In this document: positions 6,378 through 13,920 of the stretch, piece by piece
Position numbering within the stretch: position 1 is the first letter of the stretch
How the letters are laid out: each line of letters starts with the position of its first letter
DNA from: an uncultured bacterium
GTDB taxonomy: Bacteria > Verrucomicrobiota > Kiritimatiellia > RFP12 > UBA1067
DNA length: 15,364 nucleotides
Direction: 5' to 3'
NCBI GenBank assembly: GCA_902773475.1
Contig: CACYEO010000168.1
Span: 1 to 15,364, forward strand
Made by a program: the position numbers and the translations under genes
Notes under the pieces: generated by a model
What the model saw: the letters and a program-made list of their open reading frames with translations, nothing else
The model's database searches: none
Told to the model about the DNA's origin: nothing

Positions 6378-7706
6378 ATGAAAACACCGTTCGACTATAT
6401 CCCGGAAGTCCTCAACCGCGCCGTCGAGGACGCGCAGTCCATAGACGTGAAGGGGAAGGTTATCCAGGTCGTCGGCACTATAATCAAAGCGTCCGTGCCG
6501 GGAGTGAAAGTGGGGGAGATATGCCTGCTGCGCAATCCGTGGGAGGATTTCGAAGTGCAGGCCGAAGTCGTCGGCTTCACGCGCGAAGCGGTTCTGCTGA
6601 CTTCACTGGGGCAGATGATCGGCATTTCGGCCGAGACCGAGGTGATCCCCACGCGCCGCGTGCAGATGGTGCCCGTGGGCGACCATCTCCTGGGCCGCGT
6701 GCTCGACGGGCTGGGCCGCCCGATGGACGCCGACGTGAAAGGCCCGCTGCGTCCCGACGGGTACTATCCGGTCTACGCCGATCCGCCTTCGCCGCTCGAA
6801 CGCAGAGTGATTTCCACGCCGATATCGCTTGGCGTGCGGGCGCTGGACGCGATGCTCACCTGCGGCGAAGGGCAGCGAATGGGCATATTCGCGGCGGCCG
6901 GCGGCGGAAAATCCACGCTTCTGGCGCAGATCATCCGCAACACGGAAGCGGACGTCACGGTGCTGGCGCTGATAGGCGAGCGCGGACGCGAAGTGCGCGA
7001 GTTCATAGAAAAAGACCTCGGCCCGGAGGGTCTGGCGAAATCCGTCCTTGTGATTTCGACGTCCGACCGCAGCGCGATGGAGCGCCTAAAGGCCGCGTAC
7101 GTGGCGACTTCGATAGCGGAATCGTTCCGCGACAAAGGGCGCAAGGTGCTTTTGATGATGGACAGCGTGACGCGCTTCGGGCGCGCGCAGCGCGAAATCG
7201 GCCTCGCCGCCGGCGAGCCGCCCACGCGCCGCGGATTCCCGCCGAGCGTCTTTTCCGAACTGCCGAAACTCATGGAACGCGCGGGAAACTCCGCAAAAGG
7301 CTCGATAACGGCGCTCTACACGGTTCTCGTGGAAGGCGACGACATGACAGAGCCGATAGCCGACGAAACGCGCTCGATCCTGGACGGCCACATAATCCTT
7401 TCGCGGAAGCTCGCGCAGCAGAACCACTATCCCGCGATCGACATCCTGGCGTCCGTGTCGCGCTGCCAGAGCGCGATAATCCCGGCGGACCACAAGGCGG
7501 CGGCAGCCAAGCTGCGCACGATTCTCGCAAAATACGCAGAAGTCGAGCTGCTGCTGAAAATCGGCGAATACAAAAAAGGCGCCGACCCCGAAACCGACGA
7601 GGCCGTGGACAAGATCGGCGCCGTGAACGGATTCCTGAAGCAGGGGCTTTCCGAACGCCCGACCTACGAAGAATCCATCGCCCGCCTGAAAGAAGCCGTT
7701 TCATAA
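6378..7706 (+). CDS. sctN: type III secretion ATPase SctN (YscN-like)
   Basis: A 442-aa hexameric ATPase that strips chaperones and unfolds substrates at the base of the export gate. An N-terminal beta-barrel domain spans about residues 20-95. The catalytic core has Walker A GIFAAAGGGKST (Lys178), ALIGERGREVREF at 197-209, and Walker B KVLLMMDSVTRF (Asp262). The block VLVEGDDMTEPIADETRSIL at 317-336 is typical of the SctN/FliI group. The AAAGGGKS form of the P-loop and much of the core resemble YscN closely. The C-terminal helical domain ends with LLKIGEYKKGADPETDEAV. Length is normal. The ATG at 6378 has GAGGA about 7 nt upstream; upstream in-frame codons exist but lack a good start. Sitting after sctK and sctL, it is an injectisome ATPase rather than FliI. 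No sctO or sctP follows. Confidence 0.93.
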   Translation: MKTPFDYIPEVLNRAVEDAQSIDVKGKVIQVVGTIIKASVPGVKVGEICLLRNPWEDFEVQAEVVGFTREAVLLTSLGQMIGISAETEVIPTRRVQMVPVGDHLLGRVLDGLGRPMDADVKGPLRPDGYYPVYADPPSPLERRVISTPISLGVRALDAMLTCGEGQRMGIFAAAGGGKSTLLAQIIRNTEADVTVLALIGERGREVREFIEKDLGPEGLAKSVLVISTSDRSAMERLKAAYVATSIAESFRDKGRKVLLMMDSVTRFGRAQREIGLAAGEPPTRRGFPPSVFSELPKLMERAGNSAKGSITALYTVLVEGDDMTEPIADETRSILDGHIILSRKLAQQNHYPAIDILASVSRCQSAIIPADHKAAAAKLRTILAKYAEVELLLKIGEYKKGADPETDEAVDKIGAVNGFLKQGLSERPTYEESIARLKEAVS

Positions 7707-7778
7707 GCCCGCAAACCGGCGTATTCCGCCTCAAATCCACCCGTCGGCAAATAATGTTAGCCAAAGGGTATTTTTCTA

Positions 7779-7808
7779 TTGCACTCTCACATTCGGTTTT
7801 GGTATCAT
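7779..7808 (+). promoter_or_regulatory. promoter of the outer-membrane protein gene
   Basis: TTGCAC at 7779-7784 and TATCAT at 7803-7808 are 18 bp apart, with TG at 7800-7801 making an extended -10. RNA would start near 7815 and give a leader of about 95 nt. That leader holds two short hairpins: CTTGCG/CGCAAG at 7817-7840, and CGCCCG/CGGGCG at 7852-7865. The surrounding DNA (7741-7810) is AT-richer than the coding regions. I see no intrinsic terminator after sctN in 7707-7778. Confidence 0.6.
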
Positions 7809-7908
7809 ACGCGCCGCTTGCGGGAAAAGGTCCGCGCAAGGTTCCCGGCGACGCCCGGACGGGCGCGCCGCAAAACGGAACAAATCAAGACAAGACAAGG
7901 AAACAATC

Positions 7909-8817
7909 ATGAACAAACTGGCAATATCGGTCGCCGCGGCGCTTTCGGCAGGCGTCGCACTCGCCGCGGAAGAGCCGAAAATCCCCGTATCCGTGGAAGC
8001 AGGGCTGAACTTCGATTCCAAATTCATGTCCTACGGCCTGGTGGACAACAAGGATCCGATTCTTACGCCGTCGGCGGCGATCGGCTTCTGCGACTGGGTG
8101 AAAGTCGGCGTGGAAGCGCTCTTCGACGTCACCAAATACGGCAAGCGCTGGCGCGGCGCGGACTACGGAAACCGCGCGGGCCGCTACCAGGAACTCGACC
8201 CTTCGATCGCCGTCGGCCACAAATTCAGCCATGGCGAATATTCCTGGGTGCCGGAACTCGTCGGCTCGTTCGAATTCGAACTCTCGTACATGTACGAATA
8301 CCACCCGCGCTCGATGGGCAAATACAACAAGTACGAAGGCGAAAGCGCGAAACTCGACACGCAGTTCGTGACGCTCGGCCTCGGCCTGCCCGATCTGTGG
8401 CTCGAACCGTCCGTGGAAATCGAGCGCGACATCGACCGCGACAACGGAACGTACGTGAACGTCGAAATCGGCCATGCGTTCGCGCTTGTCGAAGGCGAAG
8501 GCGAAGACGCCGACCCCGTCCTCGAGTTCCGCCCGTCGATCGGACAGGGATTCGGCAACAAGAAGCGCGTCGGCGGCTACCTGTCCAATCCCGCGACCGA
8601 AGAGGCGCTGTACCATGCCGGATTCATGGACACGTGCGTGAAAGGCGAATTGACCTGGCGTCTCTGCGACAACGTGTCGGTTTCCGGCTATGTGGCCTAC
8701 TACGACTACGCGCTCGACCGCAACATGCGCCATACCGCGCGCGGATACGAGGCGCTCGGCCGCGACGACACTTCGTACCACTTCGTGGCCGGGTGCGGTA
8801 TCGCCCTGGAATTCTGA
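7909..8817 (+). CDS. outer-membrane beta-barrel protein of unknown function
   Basis: A 302-aa exported protein. Residues 1-20 are a Sec signal peptide (MNKLAISVAAALSAGVALAA) with cleavage expected after Ala19 or Ala20. The mature part alternates aromatic and polar residues in strands such as PVSVEAGLNFDSKFMSYGLV, LGLPDLWLEPSVEIERDID and VSVSGYVAYYDYALDRN, and it ends ALEF with a terminal Phe, the usual barrel-assembly signal. Six or more such strands are visible, so a small barrel is likely. Function (porin, adhesin or structural) cannot be told. The ATG at 7909 has AAGGAAA about 6 nt upstream. It has its own promoter and terminator and so stands apart from the T3SS genes. Codons are strongly GC-ending and regular, which would fit high expression. 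Confidence 0.8.
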   Translation: MNKLAISVAAALSAGVALAAEEPKIPVSVEAGLNFDSKFMSYGLVDNKDPILTPSAAIGFCDWVKVGVEALFDVTKYGKRWRGADYGNRAGRYQELDPSIAVGHKFSHGEYSWVPELVGSFEFELSYMYEYHPRSMGKYNKYEGESAKLDTQFVTLGLGLPDLWLEPSVEIERDIDRDNGTYVNVEIGHAFALVEGEGEDADPVLEFRPSIGQGFGNKKRVGGYLSNPATEEALYHAGFMDTCVKGELTWRLCDNVSVSGYVAYYDYALDRNMRHTARGYEALGRDDTSYHFVAGCGIALEF

Positions 8818-8826
8818 TTCTCCTGC

Positions 8827-8854
8827 GCCCCGGGCGGCGGTTTCCGCCCCGGGC
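8827..8854 (+). repeat. hairpin just after the barrel gene
   Basis: GCCCCGGGCGG at 8827-8837 pairs with CCGCCCCGGGC at 8844-8854 in 10 of 11 positions around a 6-nt loop. No T-run follows, so it is not itself a classic terminator. It may protect the 3' end or assist the terminator immediately downstream. Confidence 0.5.
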
Positions 8855-8857
8855 TTC

Positions 8858-8897
8858 CGCGCCGTTCCGGACCCATCTTCCCGGAGCGGCGCGTTTT
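8858..8897 (+). terminator. intrinsic terminator of the barrel gene
   Basis: CGCGCCGTTCCGG at 8858-8870 pairs with CCGGAGCGGCGCG at 8881-8893 (12 Watson-Crick pairs plus one G-U) around a 10-nt loop, followed by TTTT. It ends exactly where the convergent gene's stop codon begins, so the two genes are back to back. There is no T-run on the other side, so it should act mainly on plus-strand transcripts. Confidence 0.8.
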
Positions 8898-11339
8898 CTA
8901 TGCCTGTCCGCCGCCCGCCTGGCGGAATTCGACCCGCCGCAGAAACCGTATCTGCATCCACGTAAAGCCTATCAGCGACGCTCCCAGATACCACGCCATC
9001 GCGGTTGCGGCGGAAAAGCGCAGGTTGTTGTACGCCTCTTTCCATATCTGGATGGAAAGGACGGTGGTCGAATCGCCCGGCCCGCCGAAAGTGAGCAGGA
9101 ATATCGAACCCATCCCCTGGAACGCCGCTATGAACGCGCCGGTGAAATTGATGAGCATCAGCGGCGCGATCTGCGGGAATATCACATGGCGGAACCGCGC
9201 GATTATGCCGGCGCCGTCTATCGCCGCCGCCTCGCAGTAGTCGCGGGGGAGGGACGAAAGCGCGGCGACGTACACGAGCGACGAGATTCCGGCACCGGCC
9301 CATGCGCCCGGGAGGATGCAACAGAACATCGCCCACGAAGGATCCTGCAGCCACGCCTGTTTCGTCACGCCGAAGGCCGAAAGGAACGAATTCAGCATTC
9401 CGCTTTCGGACGGGTCGAACATCATCTTCCACAGAAGCGTGACCACGAGCGCGGAGGTGAGGTGCGGCAGGAAGTACACGGTCCGGAAGAACACCTTGCC
9501 GCGCGGCACTTCGGTAAGCAGGACGGCGAGGATCACGGGGGAGACGAAGCCGAGAAGCAGCGTGGCCGCGACGAATTTGAGAGTGCGCAGCCACGACATC
9601 CAGAAATTGGAGTCGAGCGAAACGCGGATGAAATTGTCGAATCCGGCCCATGGAGACTCGCCGGCGATCCTGTAGTCCTGGAACGCCATGACCGCGCCGC
9701 GCAAAAGCGGCCAGTAGCTCCACAGCGCGATTGAAACGACGGCCGGAGCCAGAAACAGCCACGGCGCGGCGGCGCGCAGGAACGAGCGGCTTTCGCCCGC
9801 CTCGCCGCCGCGTCCGCCCGCGGATTTCCCGCCGCGCGGAGAGCGCAACCAAAGCCACGCGGCGCAGACTGCGCAAAGAAGGAGAATTCCCGCGACGGCG
9901 CGCGCCACAGGCCGCGCCGACTCTATGCGCGACTTGTCGGCATCGAACATCAATCCCCTGTTGGCGTCTTCCGTGATGGATTTCAACGCCGCTTCGATGT
10001 CGAAGTCCGCGTCCGCCCCCGTCATCAGCGGATCGAGCAGCCGGCGCGACACGAGGTCCGACGCCGCCTGCCAGAAACCCATCCAAGGCTCCGTGACCGC
10101 TTTTATGCGGCCTGCTTCGAGGTCGGCGTACATCGCGCGCACGGCGGGCGGTATTTCCGCAAGGTATCCGTGCAGGCCGAGGCGTTCGAGATCGGCGGGA
10201 CGGCACCAGCGCGCGCGCCCGCCCGCGGCCGCGGCGACGATTTCCGCGTCGGCCGCCTCTTGCGAAACGAGCTGTTCCATGCACGCCCACACGGCGTCGC
10301 GCTCGGCCTTTGGACGCCTGCCCGCGCCTTCGGTCATCGCGTAGAAATGGCGGTGCGCCTGCAGCACCCTGCTGCATCCGGCGTCCGCCGCGGGGAACGG
10401 CATCAAACCCAGATCCCCGGGATCGAATCCGTGCCTTTCGATGAGCGTCCGCACGAATTCGTCGTCGCCGAACACGGCGGCGATTTCGCCGCGCGAAAAA
10501 AGATCCGTCCTGTCGTTCGCCCCTGACAGCGCGGGCACCGGGCGCGCAAGGCCGGAATCGACGAGTTCCTTCAGGAAGCGCGCGGCGCGCACTGCTGCGG
10601 GAGAGTCGAATTCCGCGCGCCATGTTCCGTCTTCGCCGCGCCGCACTATGTCGCCGCCCGCGGACTGCACCCACGGAAGAAAACTCCACGGGCGGTTCTC
10701 GAGGCCGAAACCGTAGCGGCAGGATACCGTGCGCCCGCTTCCGTCGCGGTCCTCCTTCTTCAACTTTGCGCACCAGGCGCGGAATTCGTCCCATGTGCGC
10801 GGAGGCGCTTCGGGATCCATGCCGGCCGCGAGCACCGCAGCCTTGCTGTAGACTATGCCGAAATAAGTGCATTCCGCCGTCGCCACGCCGTAGACTTTCC
10901 CGTCGCGCGTCGCCACGCGCCGCCACAGTTCCGGAATGTTTTTCCATCCCGGCCACTTCGCTTCGTCCGGGGAGATTTCGCCGTCGCCGTCGGCGTCGTC
11001 GCCGATCCATTCGTTCAAAGGCGCGCAGAATCCCTGCTCCGCATCGTGCCGCATTATGTGGAACCACGCCTTGTAGATGTCCGGCGCCATGCCGCCCGCC
11101 ACGGAAAGCATGAACGAGGACCGCCCTCCGGCGGCGGCCGCCGGGAGCGGCAGTCCGCCCCATTTTTCCGGCATTATGTCAGGACGCGACTTGCGCGTGA
11201 ATTCTATTATCCTGCGCGTGGCGGGTTCGTCTGGAAGATCGGGGTTGTAGCCGCCGAAGAACGACACGCGCACGGGCGCGGCGGCGGAGCACAGCGCCAG
11301 GGCTGCAAACGCTGCGGCGGATGCTGAATGCCTCGACAT
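8898..11339 (-). CDS. fusion of extracellular solute-binding protein and MalF-type ABC permease
   Basis: An 813-aa protein joining two normally separate importer parts. Residues 1-20 are an N-terminal signal sequence. About 24-475 form a family 1 (sugar-type) solute-binding domain, with MAPDIYKAWFH, TWDEFRAWCAKLKKEDRDG and RYGFGLENRPWSFLPWVQSAGGD. A membrane helix at about 478-499 and a short Gly/Arg linker lead to a permease at about 524-800 with six predicted helices (first APWLFLAPAVVSIALWSYWP). The permease carries the ATPase-docking EAA motif (EAAAIDGAG at 703-711, Pro722). Residues 115-126 (DADGDGEISPDE) fit a calcium-binding EF-hand loop. Binding domain and permease would thus be one membrane-tethered chain. 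No ATPase or second permease lies nearby. It starts 6 nt after the upstream gene ends, with GAAAGG just before the ATG. Substrate is unknown; a sugar is likely from the family. Confidence 0.85.
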   Translation of the reverse strand: MSRHSASAAAFAALALCSAAAPVRVSFFGGYNPDLPDEPATRRIIEFTRKSRPDIMPEKWGGLPLPAAAAGGRSSFMLSVAGGMAPDIYKAWFHIMRHDAEQGFCAPLNEWIGDDADGDGEISPDEAKWPGWKNIPELWRRVATRDGKVYGVATAECTYFGIVYSKAAVLAAGMDPEAPPRTWDEFRAWCAKLKKEDRDGSGRTVSCRYGFGLENRPWSFLPWVQSAGGDIVRRGEDGTWRAEFDSPAAVRAARFLKELVDSGLARPVPALSGANDRTDLFSRGEIAAVFGDDEFVRTLIERHGFDPGDLGLMPFPAADAGCSRVLQAHRHFYAMTEGAGRRPKAERDAVWACMEQLVSQEAADAEIVAAAAGGRARWCRPADLERLGLHGYLAEIPPAVRAMYADLEAGRIKAVTEPWMGFWQAASDLVSRRLLDPLMTGADADFDIEAALKSITEDANRGLMFDADKSRIESARPVARAVAGILLLCAVCAAWLWLRSPRGGKSAGGRGGEAGESRSFLRAAAPWLFLAPAVVSIALWSYWPLLRGAVMAFQDYRIAGESPWAGFDNFIRVSLDSNFWMSWLRTLKFVAATLLLGFVSPVILAVLLTEVPRGKVFFRTVYFLPHLTSALVVTLLWKMMFDPSESGMLNSFLSAFGVTKQAWLQDPSWAMFCCILPGAWAGAGISSLVYVAALSSLPRDYCEAAAIDGAGIIARFRHVIFPQIAPLMLINFTGAFIAAFQGMGSIFLLTFGGPGDSTTVLSIQIWKEAYNNLRFSAATAMAWYLGASLIGFTWMQIRFLRRVEFRQAGGGQA

Positions 11340-11345
11340 GGCCTT

Positions 11346-12641
11346 TCAGCGCCCGACGGACGGGAGCGCGGTCTGCGCGTCCACGAGATGCCGCAGAAGG
11401 AACGCATCGAGGATTTTGCGCGCCGGCTTCTCTATGGCGGCGCAGGCTTCCAGATCGGCGTCCGATATCGACCAGCACCACACGAAATCCCCGTTCTGCG
11501 CAATCCCGCACACGTTCCAGCCGGGGGCTCCGGAGCGCGGGAGCGACGATATTTCCGACTTGCGCACGCCCGGCAGCGCTGAAAGCCCGGCGCGCACCGC
11601 GGCGGCGGGCGAAAAGCAGGACGCGCCGAGGAGCCGTCCGCCTTTGCGCAGCAGCTCCGAATGCGCCTGCGCCATTCCCGCGAACGGATATGCCGCCACG
11701 CCGGATTTGACAAGCGACGCGCGGTCGGCAAGGTCGCCGTGCACGCTGATTTCGGCCATCAGATACCCGTTCATCGCGACAAACTCGAGAGCGAACCCTT
11801 TGGCGGCGGTCGCCGCGAGCGCGGCCACGCGCCCGTAAAGCCCGGCGGCCTTGGGGGTTTCGCGCAAACCGGTTATGGTGAACGAACGCACTCCGGCGCG
11901 GGCGGCGCGTTCGGCGCGCGCGCCGGTTCCCGGGGCCACGAGGAACAGCCCGGCGAAAGTCTTTCCGGGAAGATCGGAAAGCGTCGATTCCACGGCGTTG
12001 GAATCGGCGATCTTCAAAACGCACGCGATGCAGCCGTCGCGCGGGGAATGGAGCGTTGGCGCGGCGAAGAGCGTCGCGCCCTGCGCAAAAGCGTTTTTCG
12101 GGAACGCGTCGCGGAGGGGTTTTTCGAAAGCCTCGCGCGCCGGGGCGGCCGCGGCCTCGAACGGATTGTCCGGCGAAGAGGACGACAGGACGGCGAAGAA
12201 TGCGTCGTCCGGGACGAATTTCGCGGCCTGCGGATCGGGCGGGTTCCACGAGCGGGTGAAGAAGGCGGCCCGCGTTCCGCGGCGCGGCGTGCCGGAAACA
12301 GTCACCGAAAGCCTCCCGACCGCGCTCTGGCGCTCCACGGTCAGCGTGGCCGGATCGAGCCGTTCAAGAATGCGGTGCGCTTCCGCATTCCACATCGGAA
12401 GGCCGGAAAACGAGCGGTCGAAATACTCCGCCATCCCTTCGCCGTTCGTGACCGCGGTGTACGTGCCGCCCGCACCGGCGGCGACGGCGGAGAACACGGA
12501 ATGGATGGCCTTGACGCGCGCGAGGACGCGCGGGGCCTTTCCGTCGCAGCCGCGCCCGGCGGTGGCGGCGGCGCGCGCCTGGGTCGCGGCGGCGGCCGCA
12601 AGCAGGGCCGCGCACGGAATCGCAAGGAGCCGCGCCGTCAT
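11346..12641 (-). CDS. exported protein of unknown function
   Basis: A 431-aa protein whose first 24 or so residues (MTARLLAIPCAALLAAAAA...) form a signal peptide ending in ARA, so it should reach the periplasm. No membrane helix is evident afterwards, and I recognise no domain or catalytic motif. Recognisable stretches include GMAEYFDRSFSGLPMWNAEA and RILERLDPATLTVERQSAVG. The mature part has Cys in DGCIACVLK, ASCFS, NVCGIA and VWCW, which could form disulfides. The start overlaps the lipoprotein stop by 4 nt (ATGA) with GGGAG upstream, and the end is 6 nt from the solute-binding/permease fusion. This arrangement suggests that the three envelope proteins are made together. Whether it takes part in uptake is inference only. 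Confidence 0.65.
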   Translation of the reverse strand: MTARLLAIPCAALLAAAAATQARAAATAGRGCDGKAPRVLARVKAIHSVFSAVAAGAGGTYTAVTNGEGMAEYFDRSFSGLPMWNAEAHRILERLDPATLTVERQSAVGRLSVTVSGTPRRGTRAAFFTRSWNPPDPQAAKFVPDDAFFAVLSSSSPDNPFEAAAAPAREAFEKPLRDAFPKNAFAQGATLFAAPTLHSPRDGCIACVLKIADSNAVESTLSDLPGKTFAGLFLVAPGTGARAERAARAGVRSFTITGLRETPKAAGLYGRVAALAATAAKGFALEFVAMNGYLMAEISVHGDLADRASLVKSGVAAYPFAGMAQAHSELLRKGGRLLGASCFSPAAAVRAGLSALPGVRKSEISSLPRSGAPGWNVCGIAQNGDFVWCWSISDADLEACAAIEKPARKILDAFLLRHLVDAQTALPSVGR

Positions 12642-13171
12642 TTCAAACCCGCTCCCGGCCTGTAGAATTCGAGAATCACGTTATAGAGCATTTCCGCCAG
12701 ATCGGGATCCTCTTCGTACATGTTCACGCGCTCGGAGTAGTTCTTGCAGTTTATGGCCGCGCGCACGGCGAGGAATCTGCGCGGGGAAGGGTCGTTCGTG
12801 GATTTGCCGTATTTTTCGCGGCGGAAGAGTTCCGCGTTCACGAGTTCCTGGAAGACTTCGCGGATGCGCTTCGGATCCGCGCGGTAGCGGTTCGTGCGCA
12901 TGTCCTCCCACGTGCCGTCGGCCGTTTCGTGCGCGAAGGAATCCGATACGCGCCGCGACGTGCCGGAGACCGTCTCCACCTGTCCGTCGCCGGTCACGCG
13001 CACGTTTATCCTGTTCACGGGCTTGTTCGTTTCCGCGCGGTAGTAGTGGATTTCAAGCCAGTTCAGCGGAGATTCCGTGACTTCCACGAAAGGCTGCTCC
13101 GCGAAAACGCCGCATCCGGCGGCCAGTGCGGCGGCCGCCGCAAGCAGCGCGGCCGCGAGGAACTTTTTCAT
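12638..13171 (-). CDS. small lipoprotein of unknown function
   Basis: A 177-aa protein with a lipoprotein signal: MKKFLAAALL, an Ala/Leu core, and lipobox LAAGC with Cys20 as the lipidated residue. Gly at +2 does not suggest inner-membrane retention by the enterobacterial rule, which may not apply here. The mature part has LNWLEIHYYRAETNKPVNRI and TWEDMRTNRYRADPKRIREV, then AEMLYNVILEFYRPG near the end. It is mixed alpha/beta in appearance, and I know no named family. The ATG at 13171 is chosen over longer upstream frames because AGGAG lies 7 nt upstream and the lipobox follows; it overlaps the coaX stop as ATGA. Its own stop overlaps the next start. The context is metabolic upstream and envelope/transport downstream. 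Confidence 0.75.
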   Translation of the reverse strand: MKKFLAAALLAAAAALAAGCGVFAEQPFVEVTESPLNWLEIHYYRAETNKPVNRINVRVTGDGQVETVSGTSRRVSDSFAHETADGTWEDMRTNRYRADPKRIREVFQELVNAELFRREKYGKSTNDPSPRRFLAVRAAINCKNYSERVNMYEEDPDLAEMLYNVILEFYRPGAGLK

Positions 13172-13920
13172 TTGAACGTCTCCTTTGCGATTACGCCCAC
13201 GCCGTGCAGAGTGAGCGACGGATCTATTTCCACGGGAATGTCGATCCCGCGCAGCGCCCATCCGGCGTAGCCGCCTGTCGCCACGAGTTTGAATTCCGTC
13301 TCCAGATTCAGGGAAAGAGTGCGGGCGATCTCCTTTACCATGCCGCGGTATCCGACGATCGCGCCGAAGCGCATCGCCTGTTCCGTGGAGCGGCCTATCC
13401 GGGGGCAGGAGCCGCCGAATCTCATGCGCGGAAGTTTCGCCGTGCGCTCGGCGAGGTAGTCGCGCATCAGCGGAAGCCCGGGGGCGATGCACCCGCCGAT
13501 CCAGCGGGCGTCCGCGGTGACGGCGTCGACCGTCAGCGCCGTTCCGAAATCGGCCACGAGCACCGGCGCCCCGTAGCGGTCGAACGCGCCGGCCGCATCC
13601 GCTATTCTGTCGGCGCCGACGGTTTTCCTGCGCGGATAGTCCACGCGCACCGGAGAAGCCGACCGCGCGTCGATGAAATGCGTCCGGGCCGCGCCCGCCT
13701 CTTCAAGAATCTCTTCCAATAGCGGGTCCGCCGCAGGCACGACCGACGCGACCGCCGCCAGGAACGGAGCCTTGGGAGCCGCGCGGCGGACCGCCGCGCG
13801 GACGGCGCCGGGCGCGGACTGCACGCCGCCGTCCACGTGGCTCGTGCGCGAGACGGCGCCGTCGGTCCACCTGCCTATGGCGGTGGATGTGTTGCCGGCG
13901 TCGACGACGAGAAACGTCAC
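13168..13920 (-). CDS. coaX: type III pantothenate kinase
   Basis: This 250-aa enzyme phosphorylates pantothenate in the first committed step of coenzyme A synthesis. CoaX needs a monovalent cation and, unlike CoaA, is not inhibited by CoA. Motifs are in order: the phosphate-binding DAGNTSTAIG at 7-16, GADRIADAAGAF at 102-113 with the proposed catalytic Asp104, DFGTALTVDAV at 124-134, GGCIAPGL at 142-149, and VATGGYAG at 213-220. The length matches the family. The start is a GTG at 13920 that overlaps the nadC stop (GTGA), with AGGAG about 7 nt upstream; ATG alternatives would remove the first motif. The 3' end overlaps the lipoprotein start by 4 nt. Pairing with nadC groups NAD and CoA precursor steps. 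Confidence 0.92.
   Translation of the reverse strand: MTFLVVDAGNTSTAIGRWTDGAVSRTSHVDGGVQSAPGAVRAAVRRAAPKAPFLAAVASVVPAADPLLEEILEEAGAARTHFIDARSASPVRVDYPRRKTVGADRIADAAGAFDRYGAPVLVADFGTALTVDAVTADARWIGGCIAPGLPLMRDYLAERTAKLPRMRFGGSCPRIGRSTEQAMRFGAIVGYRGMVKEIARTLSLNLETEFKLVATGGYAGWALRGIDIPVEIDPSLTLHGVGVIAKETFK

Noticed and set aside
6378..7706. Flagellar ATPase FliI instead of SctN
   Set aside because: The neighbours are SctK- and YscG-like with no flagellar genes, and the P-loop and core sequence resemble YscN.
8858..8897. Terminator acting on both converging genes
   Set aside because: The T-run is only on the right side of the stem, so transcripts of the minus-strand gene would lack a U-tract after the hairpin.
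7885..11163. Very long minus-strand open frame (over 1000 codons) overlapping the transporter fusion
   Set aside because: It is an out-of-frame shadow of the real gene in GC-rich DNA: Arg/Gly/Ala-rich with no domain, and it runs antisense through the barrel gene and its terminator.
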